A stretch of 64,000 bases of DNA from Ensifer sp. LCM 4579. GTDB lineage: Bacteria > Pseudomonadota > Alphaproteobacteria > Rhizobiales > Rhizobiaceae. The stretch lies in the NCBI RefSeq assembly GCF_001854885.1, contig NZ_MDDV01000004.1, forward strand, positions 172,064 through 236,063. Direction: 5' to 3'. Shown one piece after another: positions 58,701 to 64,000 of the stretch (position 1 is the stretch's first letter; each line of letters starts with the position of its first letter). A program made the translations under genes and the position numbers. The notes beneath the pieces were generated by a model. That model was not told where the DNA came from. It saw only the letters and a program-made list of their open reading frames with translations, and searched no databases.

Positions 58701-59124
58701 GGAAGAGCCGCAGCCTGCACGCCCACGCCCGGCAGAAAGCCAGCCGGTGGCGCGTGCCGGTGACAACCGCAACCCCCGTCATGTAGTCGAATCGCTGAAC
58801 TCGCTCTCGGTCGACATCGCGCGGGCGATCGACCACGACGCTTCGGTCGAACTGTGGCGGCGCTACCAGCGTGGCGAGCGCGACGTGTTTACCCGGCGTC
58901 TCTACACGCTGAAGGGCCAGCAGACGTTTGACGAGATCAAACGCAAATACGACCGCGAGCCCGAGTTCCGCACCGCGGTGGACCGCTACATTGCCGACTT
59001 CGAGAAGCTGCTCTCCGATGTGGCGCGCAACGATCCCGACAAGCGTATCACGCAGACCTATCTGACTTCGGATACCGGCAAGGTCTACACCATGCTCGCT
59101 CACGCCGCCGGCCGATTCAGCTGA
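52705..59124 (+). CDS. rgsE: Giant apolipoprotein-like polar growth protein (GPR/RgsE-like)
   Basis: This 2,139-residue protein matches the growth-pole-ring proteins of Agrobacterium (GPR) and Sinorhizobium (RgsE) in size and layout; identity rests on that likeness, not on a search. Two membrane helices lie at about residues 120-141 and 161-185 (SAVWVVAGLGIGHLL; LLLGIALPVMLFFSFAIMIA). About 1,700 residues of amphipathic helix follow, rich in Ala, Ser, Thr, Glu and Arg, with eight 22-residue repeats at 717-892 and longer repeats near 1152-1236. A Pro-rich linker (about 1913-1955) and a conserved C-terminal domain from 2022 complete it. It probably scaffolds unipolar growth. The ATG at 52705 follows GTGAGG at 52690-52695. 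Confidence 0.8.
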   Translation: MATKKSNESIDEKAFQALEAALKIDFDDLKSALNDKNSLDDPEETVSEPSKKAAASDQARPARAQKETLKTSREAEPSRSLAPESAPKQPPLSPANDDTRRSPAALLRAFEGRTNRTAIRLAGIISAVWVVAGLGIGHLLYAPQIWQIRSLGDLAATPGAIGLLLGIALPVMLFFSFAIMIARAQELRNAARSMAEVALRLAEPETAAADRVMTVGQAVRREVSAMNEGIERTIARATELEALVHSEVNALERSYSENELRVRTLVQELGLEREAIVGHSERIRAAIAGAHNKLKDDLELAGEDIASRIAVSGEAFASLIDTRAAALSEKSDHALQSLDAMLSHRTDTLLSGLNSAGETLNGEFDTRLDALSDTLTKRGEQLLVQFETRASTLDANTEKLNAALNERARQLNETLIARTRDLNESLSVGQQAIAGGLDEVLTSLNAALDEKGASFRQSLKSSADDAIMDLDLRGGFFEEKLQTTVGQLATAFDERFHEFASAFDKRASMLDSKLMESLHRINETVSGGADAIGSTLDGSLEKIGSALSDQSLTLATALGATQDFIEETIGSRTSELSNLIGDAHSRIDGVLSEKTGSLMGALKEAQERIEGGFGQRADALANALTTSEQRLTEGLDSRTSAFIDGLQSAHARIEQTLTGSTDEITSAIAASQHRLDSTLSERTAALSTALATGTSTIEGAVNNTADRLERVLSERGHAISETLTSRTSALEGVLSEQSQAIAETLSSKAAALDGVLSERSQAITDTLADRTAALDGVLSERSRGITEALTSQTAALEGVLAERSQAINDTLTGRTAALDGVLSERSRGIADTLTSQTAALESVLAERSQAINETLTGRTAALDGVLSERSQIITETLANQTTALDGVLSERAAQISSTMSTRANEMADTLSRHAEDVADNLTFRAMAVAETMTDRVGEIENKLSQSVSEVAENLGGRVSQIADTLTDTSARIAEDLSSRVGKISDALTGTSAEIAEALTARTSEATSSLAGKAAEIEQTLSGKAEHLRDTLSATHNQIRSTLDDRINAINLAVGQGREQLEELLSDQSMAVATTLATSASMLEMTLEERQAALAGAIDRSTEALDARMRSTTGTIAERLSETADQISLAADSLTHRVDISINGINSRLDDTGARIETSLGSLEDRVRDSVNTVTTLVDDSGSRIETTIGALEERIRGSVGSVNAVVDDTGARIETSLGSLEGRIRDSVGSVNSIVDNAGQRLAESLGERAGEFDRVTETAATRISSALEAGAGRIEERLGTMDRALNIGLENVNRTLEGKAAALVTSLRGAVGNATHEIDAEAVRSAEILSKTGSEFASALAARNAEFAASLEQATSATAARQADLARSVADAADTATARLASTHSQIANHAQNIQQSLTDAERALEARSQSIRGALDESTRELNSMLAGRSLELSRLIDEKARPVIDQYAATGKEAAERIAALTQESADRLRAESASLVNAITERTGETLDAISLRADETAQAMKMVENRLQSTAMGLIDRLAANNSAITSVIEQASNNLGEMDQRLEATAAKFSESTRQASDMLSTSTRLIEGKVDKLSDISSSTLSQVAGIVGRFDDHSKVLGQASELLSAAQSNLVSTLEERQDALRTLSVGLVQRSEEIERTMRALEGFVDGAFQRAEERSGQVAGNLRSGIQSSFTDVGRLLSTTEQRAAEAAEAMRNALAQAGDDAAASVQGVFSRAEERSREIADTLRSGVEGSLADVNRTLSQVEGRALSASDALRQAIGKAGEEAGQALEGAFASAEERAKDVTARLRNGVGASVADIERMLAESGKKSDGVATQLREAVRQAIDEAINRFSGATDDIRRSAGEIRKELDMTRQELKRGAFDLPEEAKENAALMRRAVGEQIKALQELSDIIGKSSTQLEVAQPKAAPVPAPAPVPQPAVAPPAAMPQQAAAPQPPVVHQPVPGGALRGSLGLEQATRPLQPARAPAVEERAEEGGGWMRDLLRAASREEEPQPARPRPAESQPVARAGDNRNPRHVVESLNSLSVDIARAIDHDASVELWRRYQRGERDVFTRRLYTLKGQQTFDEIKRKYDREPEFRTAVDRYIADFEKLLSDVARNDPDKRITQTYLTSDTGKVYTMLAHAAGRFS
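54853..55380 (+). repeat. Eight tandem 66-bp repeats inside the GPR-like gene
   Basis: Eight units of 22 codons follow the pattern xAIxETLxxxTAALDGVLSE plus RS. Units 4-5 and 6-7 are nearly identical pairs, so a 132-bp block has been duplicated. A 22-residue period is that of apolipoprotein-type amphipathic helices. Confidence 0.9.
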
Positions 59125-59177
59125 CGGCATTGGCCCGGAAATCCTAACCAATTTTTGGATGCGCAGATTTGAAAGAG

Positions 59178-59217
59178 TTACAGCGCCGCGCGTCCTATTG
59201 GACGCGCGGCGCTGTAA
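59178..59217. repeat. Perfect 18-bp palindromic module of the intergenic element; terminator-like
   Basis: TTACAGCGCCGCGCGTCC-TATT-GGACGCGCGGCGCTGTAA is perfect over 18 bp per arm. It lies 53 bp after the GPR-like gene and marks the border to the acdS patch. It can act as a terminator hairpin in both directions. Confidence 0.85.
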
Positions 59218-59348
59218 CCTGAGCCACATAGTCATACCGAACGCGTGAACCTGGCATCACCAACGTCGCAAAGGCGAGAAAGAGCGGCACCATTTCGTGC
59301 AGCCGCAAATTTTCCTGCGTTAGGATGCCGCTCCGTCTCGGGCAAGAG

Positions 59349-61667
59349 CTACGGAAAGAGCGCCGGCCTTTCGATGGCCGCTTGTTTCCCTATCGTCAGC
59401 GCCATCACGGATGCCGCGATGGCATTCCGGTCAAGTCGGAAGTGCCGGTAGAGATCCCCGATCGTTCCCGTCTGGCCGAAATGTTCCACCCCATGTGGGA
59501 TGGTCCGATGGCCTGCGACCGCGCCGAGCCAGGAAAGTGTCGCCGGATGACCGTCAAGCACTGTAACGATCGCGCAATGGCCAGGCAGCGGATCGAGCAG
59601 CCGTTCGATATGGCTTTTGGCATGTGGGTTACCACGGGCACGCTCGCGTTGTGCTGCTGTCCAACCCGCATTGAGGCGGTCGGCGGAGGTAACGGCCAGC
59701 ACGCCAATATCGCGGCGGATTTCCCCAATCATGCCGGCGGCGGCAATTGCCTCGTCCGCTACCGCACCCTGGTAGGCGATGACGACTACGCAATTCGGAC
59801 CGGGTTTGCGCAGCCAATAGGCACCGTCAATGGCACCCTGACGGAAGTCGTCGTCGACGCGCTTCAGCGGTTGTTCGAGCGGCTTGGTCGTGAGCCGCAG
59901 ATAGACCGAGCCGCCAGTCTCGTCGCGCAGCCACGTGCGTTCATCCCGATCGTCGCCGCCATCGCGCTGCAGGTAGTCGAAGGCCCACTCCATGATCACG
60001 GCGAGCTCGTCGGCGAAAGCCGGTTCGAAGGCGGCAAGACCATCCTGGCTCATGCCGATCAGCGGCGTTCCGATCGATTGATGCGCGCCGCCTTCGGGCG
60101 CCAGCGTCACGCCTGAAGGCGTGCCGACGATCATGAAGCGGGCATCCTGGTAGCACGCATAGTTGAGCGCATCCAGGCCGCGGCAAACGAAGGGGTCGTA
60201 GACTGTGCCGATGGGGATCAGACGCTTGCCGAACAGGGAATGGCTGAGGCCGGCGGCACCCAGCAGCAGGAAGAGGTTCATCTCGGCGATGCCGAGTTCG
60301 ACATGCTGTCCTTGCGGTGTGAACTCCCACTTTGCCGTTGAGGCAATGCGGTGCTCGATGAAGGCATCGGAAAGCGGTTGGCGGGCGAACAGCTTTCGCC
60401 GGTTGCACCCAGGCGCCAAGGCTGGTGGTGCCGGTCACATCGGGCGATGTCGTCAGCATGCGTTCGGCAAGCGCGGATTTGCCCTTGGCGAGATCGTCCA
60501 GGATCTTGCCGAAGGCCATTTGCGTCGAGATCTCGCGTTGCGTCTCGAAGGCGATATGCGGCACCTCCAGCCGACGGTCGCCGTGGCGGCGCGCGTCCCC
60601 GGCGAAGAAGCGGACGGCGGCGAGGAACTCCTTGAGCGCCTGGATATCCGCCACACCGGCGAAAGGCTCCCATTCCTCGCCGGGCGCGATACCCATGTGC
60701 GTTTGCCATTCGGCGAACTGGGCCGTCGTCATCAGGCCGCGGTGATTGTCCTTGTGGCCGGCGATCGGCGTGCTCCAACCCTTGATCGTATAGGCAAGGA
60801 AGCAGGTGGGCCGGTCGTGGTCGATTGCGGCGAAGGTCTCGGCCATAGTCTCGACGCAGTTGCCGCCGAGATTTTCCATCAACGCCGAGAGCTCGGCATC
60901 GCTTCGGCGCTCTATGAGGGCAGAAACGTCGCCCTGGTCGCCGAGATCGTCACTCAAGCGCTTGCGCCAGACCGCGCCGCCCATGAAGGTGAGCGCCAGC
61001 CGAAGGCGTCGAAAATCTTTTCGACCCGCTCGAACAGTCCCTCGCGCACAATGCCGTCGAGCGACTGGCGGTTGTAGTCGATGATCCACCAGCAGTTCCT
61101 GAGAGCGTTCTTCCATCCCTCCTGCAGCACCTCGTAGACATTGCCCTCGTCGAGTTCCGCGTCCCCCACGAGCGCCACCATGCGACCGAGTTTGCCCTGA
61201 CCCCAGTCCTTGGCGCGAATGAAGTCCTGCACGATTGAGGCGAGCGCGGTTATGCCGACGCCCAGACCTACGGAGCCGGTCGAAAAATCGACTTCATCAT
61301 TGTCCTTGGTCCGGCTCGGATAGCTTTGCGCACCGCCATAACCGCGGAAATTCGCGAGCTTGTCGCGCGTCTGGCGTCCCATTAGATACTGAATCGCATG
61401 GAACACCGGCGAGGCATGCGGCTTGACTGCCACACGGTCCTCTGGCTTAAGCGCCGAGAAATAGAGTGCGGTCATGATCGAAACCATCGACGCCGAACTC
61501 GCCTGATGCCCGCCGGTCTTGATGCCGTCGACCTTCGGCCGGACATGATTTGCATGGTGAATCATCCAGTGGGAGAGCCACAGCAGGCGTTTTTCGATCG
61601 TCTTAAGATGCCTGGCGTCCGTCATCATCGTTGTGCTCCGGCTTGGATCGAAGGTATCGGCACTCAT
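59349..61667 (-). pseudogene. Broken 2-oxoacid (pyruvate-type) dehydrogenase E1, homodimeric class
   Basis: Three minus-strand frames together spell an AceE/MdeB-like thiamine-diphosphate E1. The N-terminal part (61667-60990) has KTGGHQASSASMVSIMTALYF and the cofactor motif VGDAELDEGNVYE. The middle (60985-60420) has LTFMGGAVWRKRLSDDLGDQ. The C-terminal part (60419-59349) has HVELGIAEMNLFLLLGAAGL. At about 60985 FDAFGW runs straight into LTFMGG in another frame, so roughly 35 codons are missing by comparison with family members. At about 60405 one extra C shifts GAWV-NRRKLF out of frame. It follows acdS by 11 bp. A working copy would oxidise 2-oxobutyrate or pyruvate. Confidence 0.8.
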
Positions 61668-61678
61668 CCGGCTGCTAT

Positions 61679-62698
61679 TCAGCCATCCTTGTAGTAGTAG
61701 CTGTAGCCGTTGAGCGCCGGCGCGCCGCCGAGATGGGCGTAGAGAACCTTCGAGCCCTCGGGGAAGAAGCCCTTTCGGGTGAGGTCGATCATCCCCTGCA
61801 TGGATTTGCCCTCATAGACAGGGTCCGTGATCATCGCCTCCGTGCGCGCTGCCAGTCGAATTGCCTCGTTGGTTTCGTCCGAGGGGACGCCATAGGCGGG
61901 ATAGGCATAGTCGGGATTGATGATGATCTCGCTCTCTTGGATTGCCCGGTTGAGACCCACCAACTCCGCCGTGGCATCGACGATCTTGCGGACTTGGGCG
62001 CGGGTCTGGTCAAGCGTGCCGGAAGCATCGATGCCGATCACCCGTTCTGCCCGGTCCTGAGCGGCAAATCCGACGATCATGCCCCCCTGGGTCGAACCGG
62101 TGACGACGCAAACGATGATATAGTCGAAGGTGAAGCCGAGATCCTTCTCCTGCGCCGCGACCTCCTCGGCAAAGCCGACATAGCCGAGAGCCCCAAACTT
62201 GTGCACCGAGGCGCCCGCCGGGATCGGATAGGGCTTGCCCCCGGCATCCTTCACCGACTGGATCGCATCTTCCCAGCTCTTGCGGATGCCGATGTCGAAG
62301 CCGTCATCGACCAGTCGGCTGTCCGCACCCATCAGCCGCGTCATCAGGATATTACCGACACGATCGTAGATCGCATCGTAATGCGGCACCCATTTCTCCT
62401 GGATCACCACGCATTTCATGCCAATCTTGGCTGCCGTCGCTGCAACCATGCGCGTGTGATTGGACTGCACGCCGCCAATTGAGACCAGCGTGTCGGCGCC
62501 AGACGCGATCGCGTCAGGCACGATATATTCAAGCTTCCTCAGCTTGTTGCCGCCCATGGCGAGACCGGAATTGCAGTCTTCACGTTTGGCATAGATCTCG
62601 ACCTTGCCGCCAAGGGCCGCCGTCAGCCGTGGCAGATGCTCGATCGGCGTCGGGCCGAAGGTGAGCGGGTAGCGTTGGAACTTCTCAAGCAGTGACAT
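61679..62698 (-). CDS. acdS: 1-aminocyclopropane-1-carboxylate deaminase
   Basis: This 339-residue PLP enzyme splits the plant ethylene precursor ACC into 2-oxobutyrate and ammonia. The PLP lysine is Lys52 in [25 protein letters not shown] holds the active-site Ser. The residues that separate true ACC deaminases from D-cysteine desulfhydrases are present: Glu in [10 protein letters not shown] and Leu in [18 protein letters not shown] precedes the ATG. It is divergent from its Lrp-type regulator and 11 bp before the broken E1 gene. In rhizobia it can lower ethylene during nodulation. AcdS genes are often carried on mobile or plasmid segments. Confidence 0.95.
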   Translation of the reverse strand: MSLLEKFQRYPLTFGPTPIEHLPRLTAALGGKVEIYAKREDCNSGLAMGGNKLRKLEYIVPDAIASGADTLVSIGGVQSNHTRMVAATAAKIGMKCVVIQEKWVPHYDAIYDRVGNILMTRLMGADSRLVDDGFDIGIRKSWEDAIQSVKDAGGKPYPIPAGASVHKFGALGYVGFAEEVAAQEKDLGFTFDYIIVCVVTGSTQGGMIVGFAAQDRAERVIGIDASGTLDQTRAQVRKIVDATAELVGLNRAIQESEIIINPDYAYPAYGVPSDETNEAIRLAARTEAMITDPVYEGKSMQGMIDLTRKGFFPEGSKVLYAHLGGAPALNGYSYYYKDG

Positions 62699-62841
62699 TA
62701 TTCATCGCCTCCGTGCTGAATTTGCAAACGAAGGATAGGGTAACCCGCGTGAAAGGTGCTCTCTAATTTGTCGGACGTATTTTGACTAACGCCACATTGT
62801 CTGCGATATGAATCGGCATTATTCCAAAAGGCAGCGTCAAA

Positions 62842-63318
62842 ATGAAAGATTCTTTCACTGAAAATGTCGACAGGATCGACCTTAAGATCTTGCGCATCCT
62901 GCAGTCCGAGGGCCGGCTGTCGAATGCCGATCTGGCGGATCGCGTGAATGTGAGCGCGGCCACCTGTCATCGGCGGACTCAGAGACTGTTCGACGAGGGT
63001 TACATCACCGGTGTCCGAGCGGAAGTCGCACCCGCCGCCGTCGGCCTCGGGGCGCTGGTGATGGTCGGCGTGGTCCTTGATCGATCGACACCGGAGAGCT
63101 TCGCGGCCTTCGAGGGTGCGGTGATGGACATGAAAGAGGTGCTCGACTGCAATCTCGTCGCCGGCGACTTCGACTATCTCCTGAAGATCCGTGTTCGTGA
63201 CATGGCGGATTTCAACAAGCTGCACGGCCAAAAGCTGATCGCGCTGCCCGGTGTGCGCCAGACTCGGACATTCTTCGTGATGAAGGAAGTCAAAGAGAAT
63301 GCGAGGTTGCCCTTTTGA
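62842..63318 (+). CDS. acdR: Lrp/AsnC-family regulator of acdS
   Basis: This 158-residue protein has an N-terminal helix-turn-helix (residues 8-60: DRIDLKILRILQSEGRLSNADLADRVNVSAATCHRR) that is quoted here only by region, and a C-terminal RAM ligand domain (VMVGVVLDRSTPESFAAFE; NLVAGDFDYLLKIRVRD). It is divergent from acdS with 143 bp between starts, the classic acdR-acdS order in which AcdR activates in the presence of ACC. AAAGGCAGCG precedes the ATG. The DNA sites are not defined here. Confidence 0.9.
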   Translation: MKDSFTENVDRIDLKILRILQSEGRLSNADLADRVNVSAATCHRRTQRLFDEGYITGVRAEVAPAAVGLGALVMVGVVLDRSTPESFAAFEGAVMDMKEVLDCNLVAGDFDYLLKIRVRDMADFNKLHGQKLIALPGVRQTRTFFVMKEVKENARLPF

Positions 63319-63546
63319 ATGGTCCTCCGTGACCCGGCTCGGTGATGTCTGGTGGGCTTGCCTCGACAATGTCGATAGCAATCATCGTTGCGGCTGCCCT
63401 TGGAACGGGGTGAGACAAGAAGAGATGCCGAAGGCATGCCAATCCACCTGCTGAAATGGCCGGGCTTTCGCGGTAATCTGTTCGCCATGGCGTCGTGACG
63501 CCACGCCCCGTGGCGCCGGGCGCGGATAAGCGCACGGGAGGTCGAA

Positions 63547-63969
63547 ATGAGACCGCGACTAAAAGTCCTGACCTTGGCGGTGGATGACCTGGAGAACTCC
63601 CTCGCCTTTTATCGCGACGGAATGGGTCTGCCGACGAAGGGGATCATAGGGCAGCAATTCGAGGATGGAGCCGTGGTCTTCATCCATTTGAACGACGACC
63701 TGATCCTGGCGCTTTATCCTGCGCCGTCACTCGCCAAGGATGCGAAGATAGAGGTAACGCAGCGGCGACTCGGCGCCGTTTCGCTCGGACACATCGTCAA
63801 CTCGAAAGAGGAGGTCGATGCGGTCATGAGGCAGGCCGCAGGCGCCGGCGCGGTTATCACGGATCCGGCATGCCAGCGCTTCTGGGGCGGCTATTCCGGC
63901 TATTTCCACGACCCGAATGGCCATCTCTGGGAGATTGCCTGGAACCCGCAATGGACGGTTCCCGATTGA
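63547..63969 (+). CDS. VOC (glyoxalase/bleomycin-resistance) family protein
   Basis: This 140-residue protein is a single vicinal-oxygen-chelate pair. It shows the repeated beta-alpha-beta-beta-beta arrangement in KVLTLAVDDLENSLAFYRDGMG and LGHIVNSKEEVDAVMRQAAGAG, closing with GYFHDPNGHLWEIAWNP. The family includes lyases, dioxygenases and binding proteins. Metal ligands cannot be assigned with certainty. GGGAGGTCG precedes the ATG. No partner gene is visible before the window ends. Confidence 0.8.
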   Translation: MRPRLKVLTLAVDDLENSLAFYRDGMGLPTKGIIGQQFEDGAVVFIHLNDDLILALYPAPSLAKDAKIEVTQRRLGAVSLGHIVNSKEEVDAVMRQAAGAGAVITDPACQRFWGGYSGYFHDPNGHLWEIAWNPQWTVPD

Positions 63970-63974
63970 CAGGC

Positions 63975-64000
63975 TTACAGCGCCCTGCGTTCTTCAGGAC
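63975..64000. repeat. Partial palindromic element at the right edge
   Basis: TTACAGCGCCCTGCGTTCTT followed by CAGGAC is the left arm of the same palindromic module as at 59178. The rest lies beyond the window. Confidence 0.6.

Noticed and set aside
60204..61077. A 290-codon plus-strand frame in the acdS patch
   Set aside because: Antisense to the broken E1 gene, whose motifs are on the other strand.

Overview
The window is about 64 kb of GC-rich alphaproteobacterial chromosome. Gene content and order (rpsD, murI, trmJ, icd, alaS, recA, choXWV, cckA, dksA, folP-folB-folK, a growth-pole-ring giant) point to Rhizobiaceae, most likely Sinorhizobium/Ensifer. Supporting signs are a GAAC-N7-GAAC SOS box at recA, CTTGAC/CTATAT-like promoters and dispersed rhizobial palindromic intergenic elements. 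No rRNA, tRNA, CRISPR array or complete insertion sequence was recognised.

Layout. 1-5.4 kb: an aromatic or organic-acid catabolic locus. A GntR repressor, a TIM-barrel isomerase-like protein and an ABC permease (cut by the window edge) are divergent from an intradiol dioxygenase, an HpaH-type hydratase, an HpaI-type aldolase and a binding-protein-like polypeptide without a signal peptide. 5.5-9.0 kb: glsA, rpsD and a HerA-like ATPase. 9.0-16.3 kb: an accessory block that starts with a repeat element and a Tn3-family transposase remnant. It then carries LysR, SDR and AraC genes and a Tat-exported molybdenum aldehyde oxidoreductase (paoABC type). 16.3-29.3 kb: core genes murI, trmJ, icd, an SPP-like phosphatase, AraC/GyrI, SulP, alaS, recA, psuK and psuG. 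29.8-38.3 kb: an osmoprotectant and choline section with Usp, a BCCT carrier, two divergent GATase1-AraC regulators and choXWV. 39-50 kb: cckA, an orphan FliO-like protein, dksA, sixA, ycjX/ycjF, a secreted protein and folP-folB-folK. 50-59 kb: a DUF922 protein, a predicted small RNA, a ferredoxin, a single-domain Hpt protein and a 2,139-residue GPR/RgsE-like protein. 59.3-64 kb: a second accessory patch with acdS (ACC deaminase), its Lrp-type regulator and, directly downstream of acdS, a 2-oxoacid dehydrogenase E1 gene broken by an internal deletion and a frameshift. It ends with a VOC protein.

How the genes work together. The choline section pairs a secondary carrier, a high-affinity ABC importer and two regulators of a class that often senses quaternary amines. 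CckA, an orphan Hpt and the polar growth protein lie within 20 kb, but no direct link between them can be read from the sequence. AcdS makes 2-oxobutyrate and ammonia, and the broken E1 gene beside it probably once oxidised that 2-oxobutyrate. The most notable points are the decayed acdS partner, a predicted sRNA with an exposed anti-Shine-Dalgarno loop, the mixed ring-cleavage operon with a palindrome inside its promoter, the 22-residue repeats of the giant polar protein, a DksA with only one of four zinc cysteines, and the mosaic repeat family.
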